From Gammaproteobacteria bacterium (lineage in GTDB: Bacteria; Pseudomonadota; Gammaproteobacteria; Pseudomonadales; Pseudohongiellaceae): DNA of 64,000 bases. The DNA lies in contig JABJIC010000028.1 in the NCBI GenBank assembly GCA_018661465.1, positions 124,001-188,000 of the forward strand, in the 5' to 3' direction. This document shows, one piece after another, positions 9,497 to 19,091 of the stretch (position 1 is the stretch's first letter; each line of letters starts with the position of its first letter). Position numbers and translations under genes: made by a program. The notes beneath the pieces are model-generated. The model was not told the origin of the DNA and made no database searches. It saw nothing but the letters and a program-made list of their open reading frames with translations.

Positions 9497-12400
9497 CTAA
9501 TTACTTAGCTCGGCTTCCATTATCGGCATATGCTTTGGTGCTCGACCGATCATGTTTCGTAATCTGTCTGGAAGTGCCAACATTGCCGGAGTCACGATTA
9601 ATGTGAGGATGGTACCGAAGGAAAGACCAAACACGATCGCAGACGCAAGACTCACCCACTGTGAGGTAATGGGTCCACCAACTTCGACCTCGGCACCAAT
9701 CAAATCTATGGAAACATGCATTGCCAGGGGCAATAGTCCAAAGCCAGTGGTGAATGTGGTCAGGAATACGGGGCGAAGTCTTTGCACACCGGTATGAACA
9801 ATAATTTCCTGTAAAGACCAATCCTTGTGTTCGTTGCGAAGGTGGTTGTAAGTGTCAATCAATACGATATTGTTGTTCACTATAATGCCAGCGAGGGCAA
9901 CAATTCCGATACCAGTAAGCATAATGCTAAATGTTTGACCTGTAGTGAGAAGCCCCAGCAATACCCCGGCAGTAGATAGTAAAACTGACGACAGGATAAG
10001 AAGTGCCTGATAGTAACTATTGAATTGAGTTACCAAGAGAATAGCCATTAAGGCCATTGACAAAGAAAATGCCGTCACCAGAAAGGCTGCGGAATCCTCC
10101 TGTTCCTCATTCGCGCCACGGAATTCCAGATACACACCTTGTCGCGGCGGATTTGCTTCAATCCATGCTTCAAGTTCCTGTACCTTATTATCGGCAACTA
10201 CTCCGGGTGCAGCATTAGCACGGATATATACAACACGGTCGCCATCAACGCGCTGAATAGAACTTACTGCGGGTTTGGCTTCCCTTGTTACAAAACTGCT
10301 CAGTGGTACGGGTCCGTTGAGAGTGCTTATTCGCAAGCTGTCGATCTGATCAAGGCCGCGGTATTCGACCGGATAACGAACTCGAATATCAACTTCTTCT
10401 TCGCTGTCGGTGGGTCGATAGTCGCCCATGAAAACGCCGTTAGTCATCAGCTGAATTGCAGTTCCGATTTCCGCCATACTCGCTCCCAACATGGCAGCTC
10501 GCGCACGGTCTACGACAATCTCCCACTGGATTCCAGGAACAGGTGTAGTGTCATCAATGTCGATGAGACCACTCATACCATTTTCCATATGATCGTGAAT
10601 GCGTTCAGCTTCGGCAAATAGCTCATCGAGATCATCGCCAGCAAGCTCCAACTGAATGGCTTTTCCAACGGGAGGTCCCTGTGCTACGGATACTACCTCA
10701 GCTCTTGCTCCTGGCAGATTTGATATAGCTCTTCGATATTCATTTTCTACTTCAAATCCGTCAATGTCTCTGTCTCTACGATCTGTCATTTCAATAAAGA
10801 TAGAGCCTACTAGATCAGGTGCTGACTGTTGAAAGCCTCCCATTTGTTGCCCCGCGCCGGACTGGGTAACAATGCCTTTAAAATGGCCAACTGTGCGAAT
10901 TCGTTCTTCAGCGTCGAGCATTATGTCTCGTAATTCGGAGGGAGAGAAATTCCCTCTTGAAAATACCTGAACTGTTGTCTGATTCGGTTCGACTTCGGTA
11001 AAAAACTCTACTCCTTTACCAAAACGACCATAGGCCATAACGATGGTTACAAGAGTGACTAGACTCAATACGGAAACCGTAATTGGAAATCTTACAGCCC
11101 TCTCAAGAGCAGCTGCGTAAAAAGCTGTTATGCCACCAGTATTTCGCGGATCACCAGATTCCAGGCTTCGGAGATAGGCCTTGTCTGCATCGCTGGACTT
11201 GCCTATGAGTGCGCCAATTGTCGGAGCGAATAACAGGGCATAAAACAAGGAGCCAGTGAGCACGGCAAATACGGTGATTGGCAAGTAACTCATAAATTGC
11301 CCGGTGACTCCTGGCCAAAACATGATAGGTAAGAATGCAGCAAGGGTTGTCGCTGTCGATGCCATGATCGGCCAGAACATGCGTTCCACTGCTTTCTTAT
11401 ATGCTTCTCGGGCATCCAGCCCTTCTGCCATTTTCCGGTCTGCAAATTCCACCATGACGATGGCGCCATCAATTAGCATTCCGAGGCCGAGAAGTAGTCC
11501 AAACATCACCATAAAATTATAGGTGAAGCCCAACATGCGAATGATGATAAAGGCAAAGAAGAATGAGAAAGGAACAGCAAGTGTTACCAACAAACCAGAA
11601 CGAACACCAACTGATGCAATTACTACTAATAGCACTAGTATCATAGCCGTAGCCATATTTCCCTGCAGGCCCATATTCTGTTCGACAACAATAGGCGCTG
11701 TATTATTGATATAGGAAATACTGACTGCTGGAGGAAAGCTGGGTATCATCGCCTGCACTACACCATCGATCTGCTCCATTGCCTGTACTAGATTGGCGCC
11801 TTTTCGTTTCATCACATTTAGGGAAATAGAAGCGGAGCCATTTGCATAGGAATAGCGGGTGGCATCTTTAAAAGTTCGCCGAACATCGGCAATGTCAGAT
11901 ATAGTCAAAACTCCGAGGTCTGTTGAGGCGAGAGGCAAATCAAACAGATCATCTGCTGTCTCAATCAAGCCTGGAACCTTAACTGCAAAGCTGCCGCCGC
12001 CGGTATCAACCTGGCCAGCAGGAATCAATCGGTTATTGCCCATTACAGTCTGAATGATCGCGGAGCTGGGAATTCCATAGGTTTCTAGCTTAGCCGGGTC
12101 GATAACGGCTTCGAGCAATTCTTCGCGGTTTCCAACCATGGTTGCTTCGAGAATTGGTGGCAATATTTCAATCTCTCTCTGCAAATCTTCTGCGATTCGC
12201 AATAGCACCCTCTCGGGAACGCCTTCGCCGCCGATTGCGATCTGCACAACTGGGAGGGTAGCAGCCGAGACTTCTTGAATTAAGGGCTCTTCGGTATCTG
12301 CAGGAAAACGCGCCTTGGCTCTATTTATTGCTTCTCGAACTTCGCTTAATGCAAATTGCGACTCGAAATCAATATCAAACTCGGTAACGATGGTTGCGGC

Positions 12401-12664
12401 GTTCTCGCTTGAGAATGAACTGACCGAAGTGATGCCATCAACTGTTTTTAATTCCAGTTCTGCAGGTTTGGCTAATAGCCGTTCTGCATCTTCCGGTGAA
12501 ATACCCTCGTGAATGATTGTAGTAATAACAATTGGAACTGCCACATCAGGATTTAATTCCACTGGAATTGCCAGGTAGGAAACAAAACCGGTTAGCATTA
12601 CGGCAACGAAAATACTGAGTGTGGTTCGCGATCTAGATACCGCGGCGTCTATATAATTAGTCAT
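9497..12664 (-). CDS. RND-family efflux permease
   Basis: 1055 residues, the normal length for an inner-membrane RND pump of the AcrB/HAE1 type. The N-terminal helix (SRTTLSIFVAVMLTGFVSYLAIPVELNPDVAVPIV) is followed by a large periplasmic loop, helices 2-6, a second loop from ~570, and helices 8-12. It sits 40 bases downstream of the adaptor gene, forming an adaptor-pump operon; no outer-membrane channel gene is nearby. The charged relay residues differ from AcrB: the helix-4 motif reads GMLIDGAIVMVE (DG rather than DD) and the helix-10 motif IIVNNNIVLID has Asn where AcrB has Lys940. This points to a divergent RND subgroup; substrate unknown. Confidence 0.93.
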   Translation of the reverse strand: MTNYIDAAVSRSRTTLSIFVAVMLTGFVSYLAIPVELNPDVAVPIVITTIIHEGISPEDAERLLAKPAELELKTVDGITSVSSFSSENAATIVTEFDIDFESQFALSEVREAINRAKARFPADTEEPLIQEVSAATLPVVQIAIGGEGVPERVLLRIAEDLQREIEILPPILEATMVGNREELLEAVIDPAKLETYGIPSSAIIQTVMGNNRLIPAGQVDTGGGSFAVKVPGLIETADDLFDLPLASTDLGVLTISDIADVRRTFKDATRYSYANGSASISLNVMKRKGANLVQAMEQIDGVVQAMIPSFPPAVSISYINNTAPIVVEQNMGLQGNMATAMILVLLVVIASVGVRSGLLVTLAVPFSFFFAFIIIRMLGFTYNFMVMFGLLLGLGMLIDGAIVMVEFADRKMAEGLDAREAYKKAVERMFWPIMASTATTLAAFLPIMFWPGVTGQFMSYLPITVFAVLTGSLFYALLFAPTIGALIGKSSDADKAYLRSLESGDPRNTGGITAFYAAALERAVRFPITVSVLSLVTLVTIVMAYGRFGKGVEFFTEVEPNQTTVQVFSRGNFSPSELRDIMLDAEERIRTVGHFKGIVTQSGAGQQMGGFQQSAPDLVGSIFIEMTDRRDRDIDGFEVENEYRRAISNLPGARAEVVSVAQGPPVGKAIQLELAGDDLDELFAEAERIHDHMENGMSGLIDIDDTTPVPGIQWEIVVDRARAAMLGASMAEIGTAIQLMTNGVFMGDYRPTDSEEEVDIRVRYPVEYRGLDQIDSLRISTLNGPVPLSSFVTREAKPAVSSIQRVDGDRVVYIRANAAPGVVADNKVQELEAWIEANPPRQGVYLEFRGANEEQEDSAAFLVTAFSLSMALMAILLVTQFNSYYQALLILSSVLLSTAGVLLGLLTTGQTFSIMLTGIGIVALAGIIVNNNIVLIDTYNHLRNEHKDWSLQEIIVHTGVQRLRPVFLTTFTTGFGLLPLAMHVSIDLIGAEVEVGGPITSQWVSLASAIVFGLSFGTILTLIVTPAMLALPDRLRNMIGRAPKHMPIMEAELSN

Positions 12665-12704
12665 ATTGCTTGCTCTGATTGAAAGCTAATGTGGTTTGGT
12701 CGAC

Positions 12705-13817
12705 TTAATTAGACCAGTCGTAATTGCCTTCAACTTGTTGGCCAGGAAAAACTATTTCCTGGCCAATAGTAATAAGACTTACTTTGCCGCTTAGGCCAGT
12801 TACCCAGACGCCCGGGTCCAACTGGTTCGTGTTGTCGCCAACTATTTCAATATTCCGAAAGTTCACCATATTGTTGTTGTCAATTGTCTTCACGCCGATG
12901 ACTCCATTGTCGTCAAGCGTCAACGCAGAAGACGGAATCATATGGGCGGTTAGTTCTTCAGCATCAACCAATAGCTCAACAGTGATGCCTTCTCTAAGAC
13001 CTTCAAATTGAGGGTCGACTTCAATTTCAATTCGATAACTGCGTGATGCAGTATCTGCTGCTCTGGAAAGATAACTAACAGACCCGCTAAGTAGTGAACC
13101 ATTTATTAATTCAGCTCCGACACGGGCACCGATTTCGATTCCATCGATATTCTGTTCTGGAACAAGACCGATCAATAACATAGGGCTATCATCTAAAACT
13201 GAAGCGCAAACTGTTCCTATATTCAAAAGATCACCGTTTTCTACTACTCGAGTTTCAACGACTCCATCAAACGGTGCTCTGATCTTGGTTTTAGTAATGG
13301 ATAATTCAGCCCGTGCGATAGCAGCACGTGAGGATTGCAATGCAGCTTTAAGCTGTGCGACAACAACGTCCGATTGTAGTCCTCGCTGCTGCAGATCCAC
13401 TGAGGCATCGTATTCAAACTGAGCTTGCTCCAGGCGGCTTTCCGCTTCCATCAAATTTGTTTCTCGATTATCCATAGCAATTTCACAGAGTACGTCGCCT
13501 TCGCTCACTCTGGCACCACGGGCAATAGGGTCGCTTATGATTCTGCCGGCTTCCTCAGCGCGAACTTGCACGTGACGGCTCGCCTGGGTTCTACCTCGTA
13601 CTCTGATTTTTTCGGTATAAGGTTGAGGACTGAGGCGTACTGCTCGAACGGTGAGTATTCCGGGGTTCTCGCCGGCAGATTCGCCTTCGGGAATGGCGGC
13701 AATGCTCCTGACCTCGGGAGCCTGCTCAATAGCGTTGCTGTCGGAATCGCGAGGAATTATCATCCAGGATACGACTACCACTAAGATTGCTGCTGATACT
13801 ATGTGCTGTTGTTTCAC
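12705..13817 (-). CDS. RND periplasmic adaptor (membrane fusion protein)
   Basis: 370 residues from a GTG start preceded by a CAGGG site. An N-terminal membrane anchor (VSAAILVVVVSWMII) is followed by the two lipoyl half-motifs (VQVRAEEAGRIIS near residue 83; IRAPFDGVVETRVVENGDLL near 189) flanking a helical hairpin, then beta-barrel and membrane-proximal domains. It connects the pump encoded just downstream to an outer-membrane channel encoded elsewhere. The first gene of its operon; divergent from the SDR gene at 14180. Confidence 0.92.
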   Translation of the reverse strand: MKQQHIVSAAILVVVVSWMIIPRDSDSNAIEQAPEVRSIAAIPEGESAGENPGILTVRAVRLSPQPYTEKIRVRGRTQASRHVQVRAEEAGRIISDPIARGARVSEGDVLCEIAMDNRETNLMEAESRLEQAQFEYDASVDLQQRGLQSDVVVAQLKAALQSSRAAIARAELSITKTKIRAPFDGVVETRVVENGDLLNIGTVCASVLDDSPMLLIGLVPEQNIDGIEIGARVGAELINGSLLSGSVSYLSRAADTASRSYRIEIEVDPQFEGLREGITVELLVDAEELTAHMIPSSALTLDDNGVIGVKTIDNNNMVNFRNIEIVGDNTNQLDPGVWVTGLSGKVSLITIGQEIVFPGQQVEGNYDWSN

Positions 13818-13937
13818 TAGAGCCCTGCCTTTTAATAAAATTATCTATTGTTTGTGCTAATTCGAGCACATCTTTGTCCGCTGCTCTGAAAGCGGTGAGC
13901 TAAGCAGAACTGGGCGGATTATTAGTATTTTGGATTA

Positions 13938-14153
13938 TTGTTTTTAGTGGACGAAAAACCCATAAAATCAATGGGGTTAGCCGACGTCACAAACATATTA
14001 GCTGCGGCTTCAAAAGTGTTACGTATTGTAACCCTTCATTGGGGAAATGTAATCTCCTTTTATCGTGAGAATGCTTCCAGTGATGCGACTCTTGGCAGCT
14101 GTTTTAGGGGGCTACCGACATTCTGTGCTAATTTAGCGAGATTCGAGAATTGA
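13938..14153 (+). other. Open frame with PDZ-like sequence, possible gene remnant
   Basis: This 362-base gap between the adaptor gene and the SDR gene holds a 71-codon frame opening with TTG or GTG. Its first half (VDEKPIKSMGLADVTNIL, then a beta-like RIVTLHWG) has the rhythm of the last strand-helix-strand of a PDZ domain. There is no good ribosome site and the second half looks unlike protein. It may be a decayed fragment or chance. The rest of the gap should contain the divergent promoters; I see no clear one. Confidence 0.2.
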
Positions 14154-14179
14154 GAAAAGAAATACGAGGAAAAGACAGC

Positions 14180-14983
14180 GTGAAAGATTTAAGTAACCGA
14201 GTCGCCATTATCACCGGATCCAGTAGCGGGGTTGGTGCCGCAACTGCCCGGCTTTTCGCATCACTTGGCTGCAATGTAGTCATCAACTATAACGCCAATT
14301 CCGAGGGTGCCAGCAAAGTCGCCGCATCGTGTGAAGAGCTGGGGGCAGGAAAAGGCGTAGAAACTCTTATTTTTGGCGGCTCTGTTGCCGAGGACAGTGC
14401 CTGCCAGGCCATGGTGCAGGCAGCAATAGATAAATGGGGGCGGGTGGATATCCTGGTCAACAATGCCGGTACTACCAAGTTCGTCGATCACGAGAACCTG
14501 GATGGTTTGGACGCTGAAGATTTTCAGCGTATTTATGGTGTAAATGTAGTGGGCTGCTATCAAATGACTCGAGCTGTGAACCCGCACATGCAGGCTCAGG
14601 AAGACGGTGGCGCTATTGTTAACGTGGCCTCTACTGCAGCAGTAACCGGTATAGGAAGTAGCATCGCTTATGCTGCATCGAAGGGAGCCATGGTGACAAT
14701 GACTCTGTCACTGGCTCGTGTTCTCGCACCTAAGGTCAGGATCAATGCTGTATGTCCGGGATTCATCGAAGGAGACTGGCTTCGCCAGGGACTTGGAGAT
14801 GAAAAATATGAAGCTCTGCTTGAGTCTCAAAGAAAGCATTCACCTCTAGGCTTGACGGCTACGCCTGACACAGTTGCCGACGGAATCCTGCAATTCATTT
14901 CCGGTCCACAGATAGTAACGGGTGAGACTTTGATTCTCGATGGAGGCCGCCATCTGACGCAGACACCACTGGGTCGGCGTTAA
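14180..14983 (+). CDS. Short-chain dehydrogenase/reductase
   Basis: 267 residues from the GTG at 14180, which has GAGGA nine bases upstream; a TTG at 14150 would add an uncharacteristic basic tail. Classical SDR features: cofactor loop TGSSSGVG (residues 12-19), NNAG (94-97), and the catalytic S151, Y164, K168 (YAASK). The C-terminal ILDGG is typical. An NAD(P)H-dependent oxidoreductase of the FabG-like group, cytoplasmic. The adjacent genes do not reveal the substrate. Confidence 0.9.
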   Translation: MKDLSNRVAIITGSSSGVGAATARLFASLGCNVVINYNANSEGASKVAASCEELGAGKGVETLIFGGSVAEDSACQAMVQAAIDKWGRVDILVNNAGTTKFVDHENLDGLDAEDFQRIYGVNVVGCYQMTRAVNPHMQAQEDGGAIVNVASTAAVTGIGSSIAYAASKGAMVTMTLSLARVLAPKVRINAVCPGFIEGDWLRQGLGDEKYEALLESQRKHSPLGLTATPDTVADGILQFISGPQIVTGETLILDGGRHLTQTPLGRR

Positions 14984-14999
14984 GTCCCTTTAATGGCTG

Positions 15000-15554
15000 T
15001 TACTTGGCTACAGGACGCTTCTGTAATTTCCGTTGCAGTGTGCGACGGTGCATCTTCAGCTGACGAGCTGTGGCGGAAATATTTCCATCATTTTCATTTA
15101 GCACCTTCTGAATATGTTCCCACTCCAGCCTCTTAACTGACATGGGTTCCATAACAGCGTGCTCGGCAACAGGAGCTGTTTCCGATTCATCCACTGTGAG
15201 TAATGCATTTAAAATTTCATCTGTATCTGCGGGTTTAGCCAGATAATTATCAGCACCCAGCTTGATAGCCTCTACCGCCGTGGTGATGCTGGCATACCCT
15301 GTCAGAATCAGAATTCGAAGCGCCGAGTTTCGCTGCTTTAGCTCAGGTATCAGGCTTAATGATGTTTCTCCGCCGAGGTTTAGATCTAGAATTGCATAGT
15401 CGAAGCTCTTGGCCTTCAATAAATCGAGAGCTTGCTCGCTAGTGCTGCCATGGCTTACTTCAAACTCCCTGAGGGTCAATGCTCTGCTGACTACCCTGGC
15501 AAACACTTCGTCATCTTCCACCAGTAAAATCTGTGGCATGGAGTCTGGCATCAT
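15000..15554 (-). CDS. regA: RegA/ActR-type response regulator
   Basis: 184 residues. Receiver domain with acidic pair VEDDE (~12-16), phosphoacceptor D57 (AILDLNL) and KP pair (LAKPAD). A short linker leads to a Fis-type helix-turn-helix (NISATARQLKMHRRTLQRKLQ), the arrangement and length of RegA/PrrA/ActR regulators. Its ATG overlaps the kinase stop codon (TAATG), so the pair is translationally coupled. RegA-type regulators control respiration and energy genes in response to redox state. A second in-frame ATG lies one codon later. Confidence 0.9.
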   Translation of the reverse strand: MMPDSMPQILLVEDDEVFARVVSRALTLREFEVSHGSTSEQALDLLKAKSFDYAILDLNLGGETSLSLIPELKQRNSALRILILTGYASITTAVEAIKLGADNYLAKPADTDEILNALLTVDESETAPVAEHAVMEPMSVKRLEWEHIQKVLNENDGNISATARQLKMHRRTLQRKLQKRPVAK

Positions 15555-16906
15555 TAACTCTCTTCCCGCTTAGGTAGTGGTAGTTTGATAATAGTCTTAG
15601 CTCCGCCTTTTTTCATATTGAACATTTCGATCGAGCCGCCAAGTTTATGAATAGCAGCATTGGCGAGAAATATTCCAAGCCCCATACTTTCCTTCCTCAT
15701 GGAAATAAACGGCTCTCCCATATTTTCCATGACTTCGGCAGGTATGCCAGGGCCGTCATCCACTATGGAGATCTCAAGTAATCGCGGATCGTCATCTGTC
15801 ATGCTGTACTTCACCTGGACGCTGGAATTGGCCGCCTTAATGCCATTCTCAATAATATTGATGAGGGCATGCTTTACACTCAGGTCGGAAGTAACTCGGA
15901 TTTCCGGATCACCATCAAGTTCAAATTTAACTGAGGCAGTCGGATGGATATTGATGATGTAATCGCTGATATCTGAGACGAACCCTCCGAGACTTATGCT
16001 CTCGCCCTTATCTGAGTTGTCTTTGTTGTAGTACTGCGTCAACTGCGTCAATGAGTGTTTGCACCGAGTAACCTGTTGTCTAAGCAGGCTAATGTCCTCC
16101 TTAATATCGCTCTGTTGAAGCTGAGTTGCATCCAGTTTATCCAGTTCAGTAAGCAGAACTGCCATGGTGGAGAGAGGTGTTCCCAGTGCATGAGCAGTGC
16201 CTGCTGCCAAGGTGCCTATTGCCACTAATTGCTCGTTCTTTAATTCGTTTTCTCTTGCCGCAGCCAAATTTAGTTCTCTTATCTGAATGGCCGACGCCAT
16301 CGCGGTGATCAACACGGTGATAAGTATGGCGCTGACCAGAAAGATTACCCACATTCCCACCAAGTGTAATTGGAAAGTCACCTGCTCACTTTCGGATCCA
16401 ATTGGCATATCGTGTTCAGCGCTAAGGTCGAGTAATAAGAACGAGGTGTAGAGAAGAATGCTGCCTATTGCGAATGTGTTAACAAATCGTCGGGGCAAAA
16501 GTGTGGCAGTAAAAGCCAGCAGAACCAGTAAATAGGAAATCAGGGGATTCCCCGCACCTCCAGTATTGAGTAGCAATATTATGAGGAATACCACATCACC
16601 CAAAACATAGATGAACAATTCCATATTGCTGACTACCCAGGAAGATTTGAGTCGCCAATAGCCTGCGAGAACGGAGATAGAGATGGCCAATATTAGGTAG
16701 CTGATAAATCTGACTGGGATATCCAGAGGTGACAGGCTCTGAAAGATTAACAGACCGATCACGCTGCTTATGGTTACGAAGGTTCTCAGGGCTAGTAAGC
16801 GCTGTAATCCCTGGCGGGCAACACTACCACCCCCGCTGGATATGGGAATTAGAAGGCTGATGAAATCGGTGAGTTTGGATTGGGAATTCTGTTCCATGGG
16901 GCTCAT
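15554..16906 (-). CDS. regB: RegB/PrrB-type redox sensor histidine kinase
   Basis: 450 residues if translation begins at 16906; the frame stays open up to a possible start at 17050, but those 48 residues look untranslated, and 16897 is another candidate. Six membrane segments occupy the N-terminal half, containing GGAGNPL, matching the RegB quinone-site motif GGxxNPF except for the last residue. The H-box is AAGTAHALGTPLS (His239 here). Forty-three residues later is a Cys (VTRCKHSL), placed like the redox-active Cys of RegB. N-box NIIENGIKAA and G-box DDGPGIP are complete. It phosphorylates the regulator encoded immediately downstream. Confidence 0.9.
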   Translation of the reverse strand: MSPMEQNSQSKLTDFISLLIPISSGGGSVARQGLQRLLALRTFVTISSVIGLLIFQSLSPLDIPVRFISYLILAISISVLAGYWRLKSSWVVSNMELFIYVLGDVVFLIILLLNTGGAGNPLISYLLVLLAFTATLLPRRFVNTFAIGSILLYTSFLLLDLSAEHDMPIGSESEQVTFQLHLVGMWVIFLVSAILITVLITAMASAIQIRELNLAAARENELKNEQLVAIGTLAAGTAHALGTPLSTMAVLLTELDKLDATQLQQSDIKEDISLLRQQVTRCKHSLTQLTQYYNKDNSDKGESISLGGFVSDISDYIINIHPTASVKFELDGDPEIRVTSDLSVKHALINIIENGIKAANSSVQVKYSMTDDDPRLLEISIVDDGPGIPAEVMENMGEPFISMRKESMGLGIFLANAAIHKLGGSIEMFNMKKGGAKTIIKLPLPKREES

Positions 16907-17126
16907 TCTACAATAAAGAGGAAGCCATATGCTCCGGGGAGAGACAATATGCCGCAGTAGCTGCCGCGAAGGTAAGGAAAGAGGCTTTGCAAAGCTGCAG
17001 AGGCGGGTTATATTGCTGTAGTCATATTGAAATAGCCCCTTAGAAAACAATAAGCTAAGAAATCATTAATCCAAGAATTCGAGCACACAAGAGTTCAATA
17101 AATAGAAGCCTGATGGGCTAATTTAC

Positions 17127-18971
17127 ATGCAAGTTGTCCCAAGTCAGCTTAGTCAGGAAATCATCGCTAGAACTCTGGATCTGGAATTCGGCGATAGTCG
17201 TTTTTATCACTACGGCTTATTTTCTACGCCTCTCCAGATTGAGTTAGATACCTCAAAAAATCATCAGCAGCAGGAATTCTCTGAATCCATCACGCTCATA
17301 GAGGCGCAATCGAGCTTTTGTGAGCATGTGATTTCCTTGATTGAAAATAGTCTCGAAGCTTCTGTTACTCCCGGTACTCCCGGCACTAAAGCAAGAGTGC
17401 TGATTTTTGGCGGCACACTTCGACAGTTGGCAATGGATTGCAGCGAGCGCGAAATTAGTACTCTGTTTATAGATCCTCATTTCGATTCTGCTACTGAAGC
17501 TAAGCCTTCGCAGAAGCTGGAAATTTGCCGGGAAGAATTCGTAGCATTTCCTGAAAGCGATACTTTCGATTTAATTCTGCTGGAAGGCTCCTATTGCTAC
17601 CTTGATCAGCTAGGAATGTTGAGTAAGGCTCGTCGACTTTTATCTGCCAAGGGCAGGCTGCTTCTGTTTGGTGAATTTCTTGATGATGATTCCGGGATCG
17701 AATATTCGCCGCTGGCAAATATCAGTTCCTTGCATCAACTTTCAGAACGCTTAACTTATGAACTGCTTGAGGAATATGAGTGCCGAGAAGACGCCATACG
17801 ATCATTGGCAAAGTTTATTCCTCTGCTTGTTAAGCATAAGGCTACGCTCTGTGGTGAATCTGACATCCCTGTGGATGAAGCCGATGCTTATTTGGAACAT
17901 TTACGACTCGTCGAAGAAGAATTCATAAACAAGCGACGTTGCTTTCGAATCCTGTTGTTTCAGCAAGGTAACGAAGCCTCTGTGGAATATGGGGGAGCGG
18001 AGTACAGCGACATTCACTCTTTTGAGCCCGTAGATATCTCGGAGCTTTTTGAGAAAAGTTTTGATGTGATTTTTGACAAAGATCTCTGGAACTGGAAATA
18101 CAGTAAGGGCAAAGGTACTTGTGTAGTAGCAAGACTTGAGAATAAGGGCCCGATAGTAGCTCACTATGGAGGTGCGCCGAGGGAGATATCCTATTTTGGA
18201 GAGCCATCAATGGCTATTCAGCCCTGTGATGTAATGGTCCATCCCGATATTAGAAATCAATATGGGCGAGGCAGTTTATTTTTTAAGGTAGCGGCAACTT
18301 TTCTTGAGAGAGAAATCGGTAATACGGTGAATCACTTACTGGGGTTCGGGTTTCCGAATCAAAAAACCATGAATATCTCCATAAGAATGGGGCTGTATGA
18401 AAAAACAGATGACTTTGTGGAAATGGTTTTCCCCTTAGTACATGCTGACACTGTTTCTTCTCAGTATTCCCATGTTGATTTCGACGAACAAAATGTCGAG
18501 CACCAGAATCAACTCAATAGCCTCTGGCAGCTAATGGATCCTGATTTTAAAGAGGGAATAATCGGTGTCAGAAATTGGGACTATATTAAGTACCGATACT
18601 TCGATCACCCATTTGCGAAATCTGAACAGTACAGATCAGTGATAGTAAGTGATAGCCAGAATGGAAATATTCTGGCATTTGCTGTTTTAAAGCTCCATGG
18701 TGAGCATCGCCTGCTTATGGATATAGTCTGTGCTAAAAAGGCACTTACCCCTGCAATAACTGCATTAAATCAGCTAGTTGCGCAAGAAGAAGGAATTCAG
18801 GGATTTAAGATGTGGATTACAAAAAGCTATGTAGATAGTATCTGCATTGATGGGGCGATTGAGAATGAATTAGGTATTGAGATACCCTGCAATAGCTGGA
18901 ACCCTGGGCCCTCTTCGGAAACACTTTATGGTGCCTGGTGGCTCACGGCTGGGGATATGGACTTCGTCTAG
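17127..18971 (+). CDS. Methyltransferase-like plus GNAT-like fusion protein
   Basis: 614 residues, no signal peptide. The N-terminal ~250 residues look like a degenerate Rossmann methyltransferase: ARVLIFGGTLRQLAM, an acidic strand end (TLFIDPHF), DTFDLILLEGSYCYLD and LLSAKGRLLLFGEF. The glycine-rich SAM loop is only partly kept. From ~310, DLWNWKYSKGKGTCVVARL, then PIVAHYGGAPREI and DVMVHPDIRNQYGRGSLF, follow the layout of large GNAT acyltransferases seen in polysaccharide and lipid gene clusters. I do not know the substrate. The gene appears monocistronic; the acyl-CoA synthetase gene starts 120 bases later. Confidence 0.6.
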   Translation: MQVVPSQLSQEIIARTLDLEFGDSRFYHYGLFSTPLQIELDTSKNHQQQEFSESITLIEAQSSFCEHVISLIENSLEASVTPGTPGTKARVLIFGGTLRQLAMDCSEREISTLFIDPHFDSATEAKPSQKLEICREEFVAFPESDTFDLILLEGSYCYLDQLGMLSKARRLLSAKGRLLLFGEFLDDDSGIEYSPLANISSLHQLSERLTYELLEEYECREDAIRSLAKFIPLLVKHKATLCGESDIPVDEADAYLEHLRLVEEEFINKRRCFRILLFQQGNEASVEYGGAEYSDIHSFEPVDISELFEKSFDVIFDKDLWNWKYSKGKGTCVVARLENKGPIVAHYGGAPREISYFGEPSMAIQPCDVMVHPDIRNQYGRGSLFFKVAATFLEREIGNTVNHLLGFGFPNQKTMNISIRMGLYEKTDDFVEMVFPLVHADTVSSQYSHVDFDEQNVEHQNQLNSLWQLMDPDFKEGIIGVRNWDYIKYRYFDHPFAKSEQYRSVIVSDSQNGNILAFAVLKLHGEHRLLMDIVCAKKALTPAITALNQLVAQEEGIQGFKMWITKSYVDSICIDGAIENELGIEIPCNSWNPGPSSETLYGAWWLTAGDMDFV

Positions 18972-19091
18972 CAAGCCTCAGCGAAGGGTTTGGTGTGACT
19001 GGAACTTAGAACAGAATTTGGAACAATAAAATAATGATCACTAGCTGCCATAAAGCATGATGATCAAGCACAAACGAGATCTGGAATATTT

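Noticed and set aside
14034..14062. TGTAAC near 14034 as an ECF promoter
   Set aside because: No CGTC at the required distance; GTAA occurs there instead.
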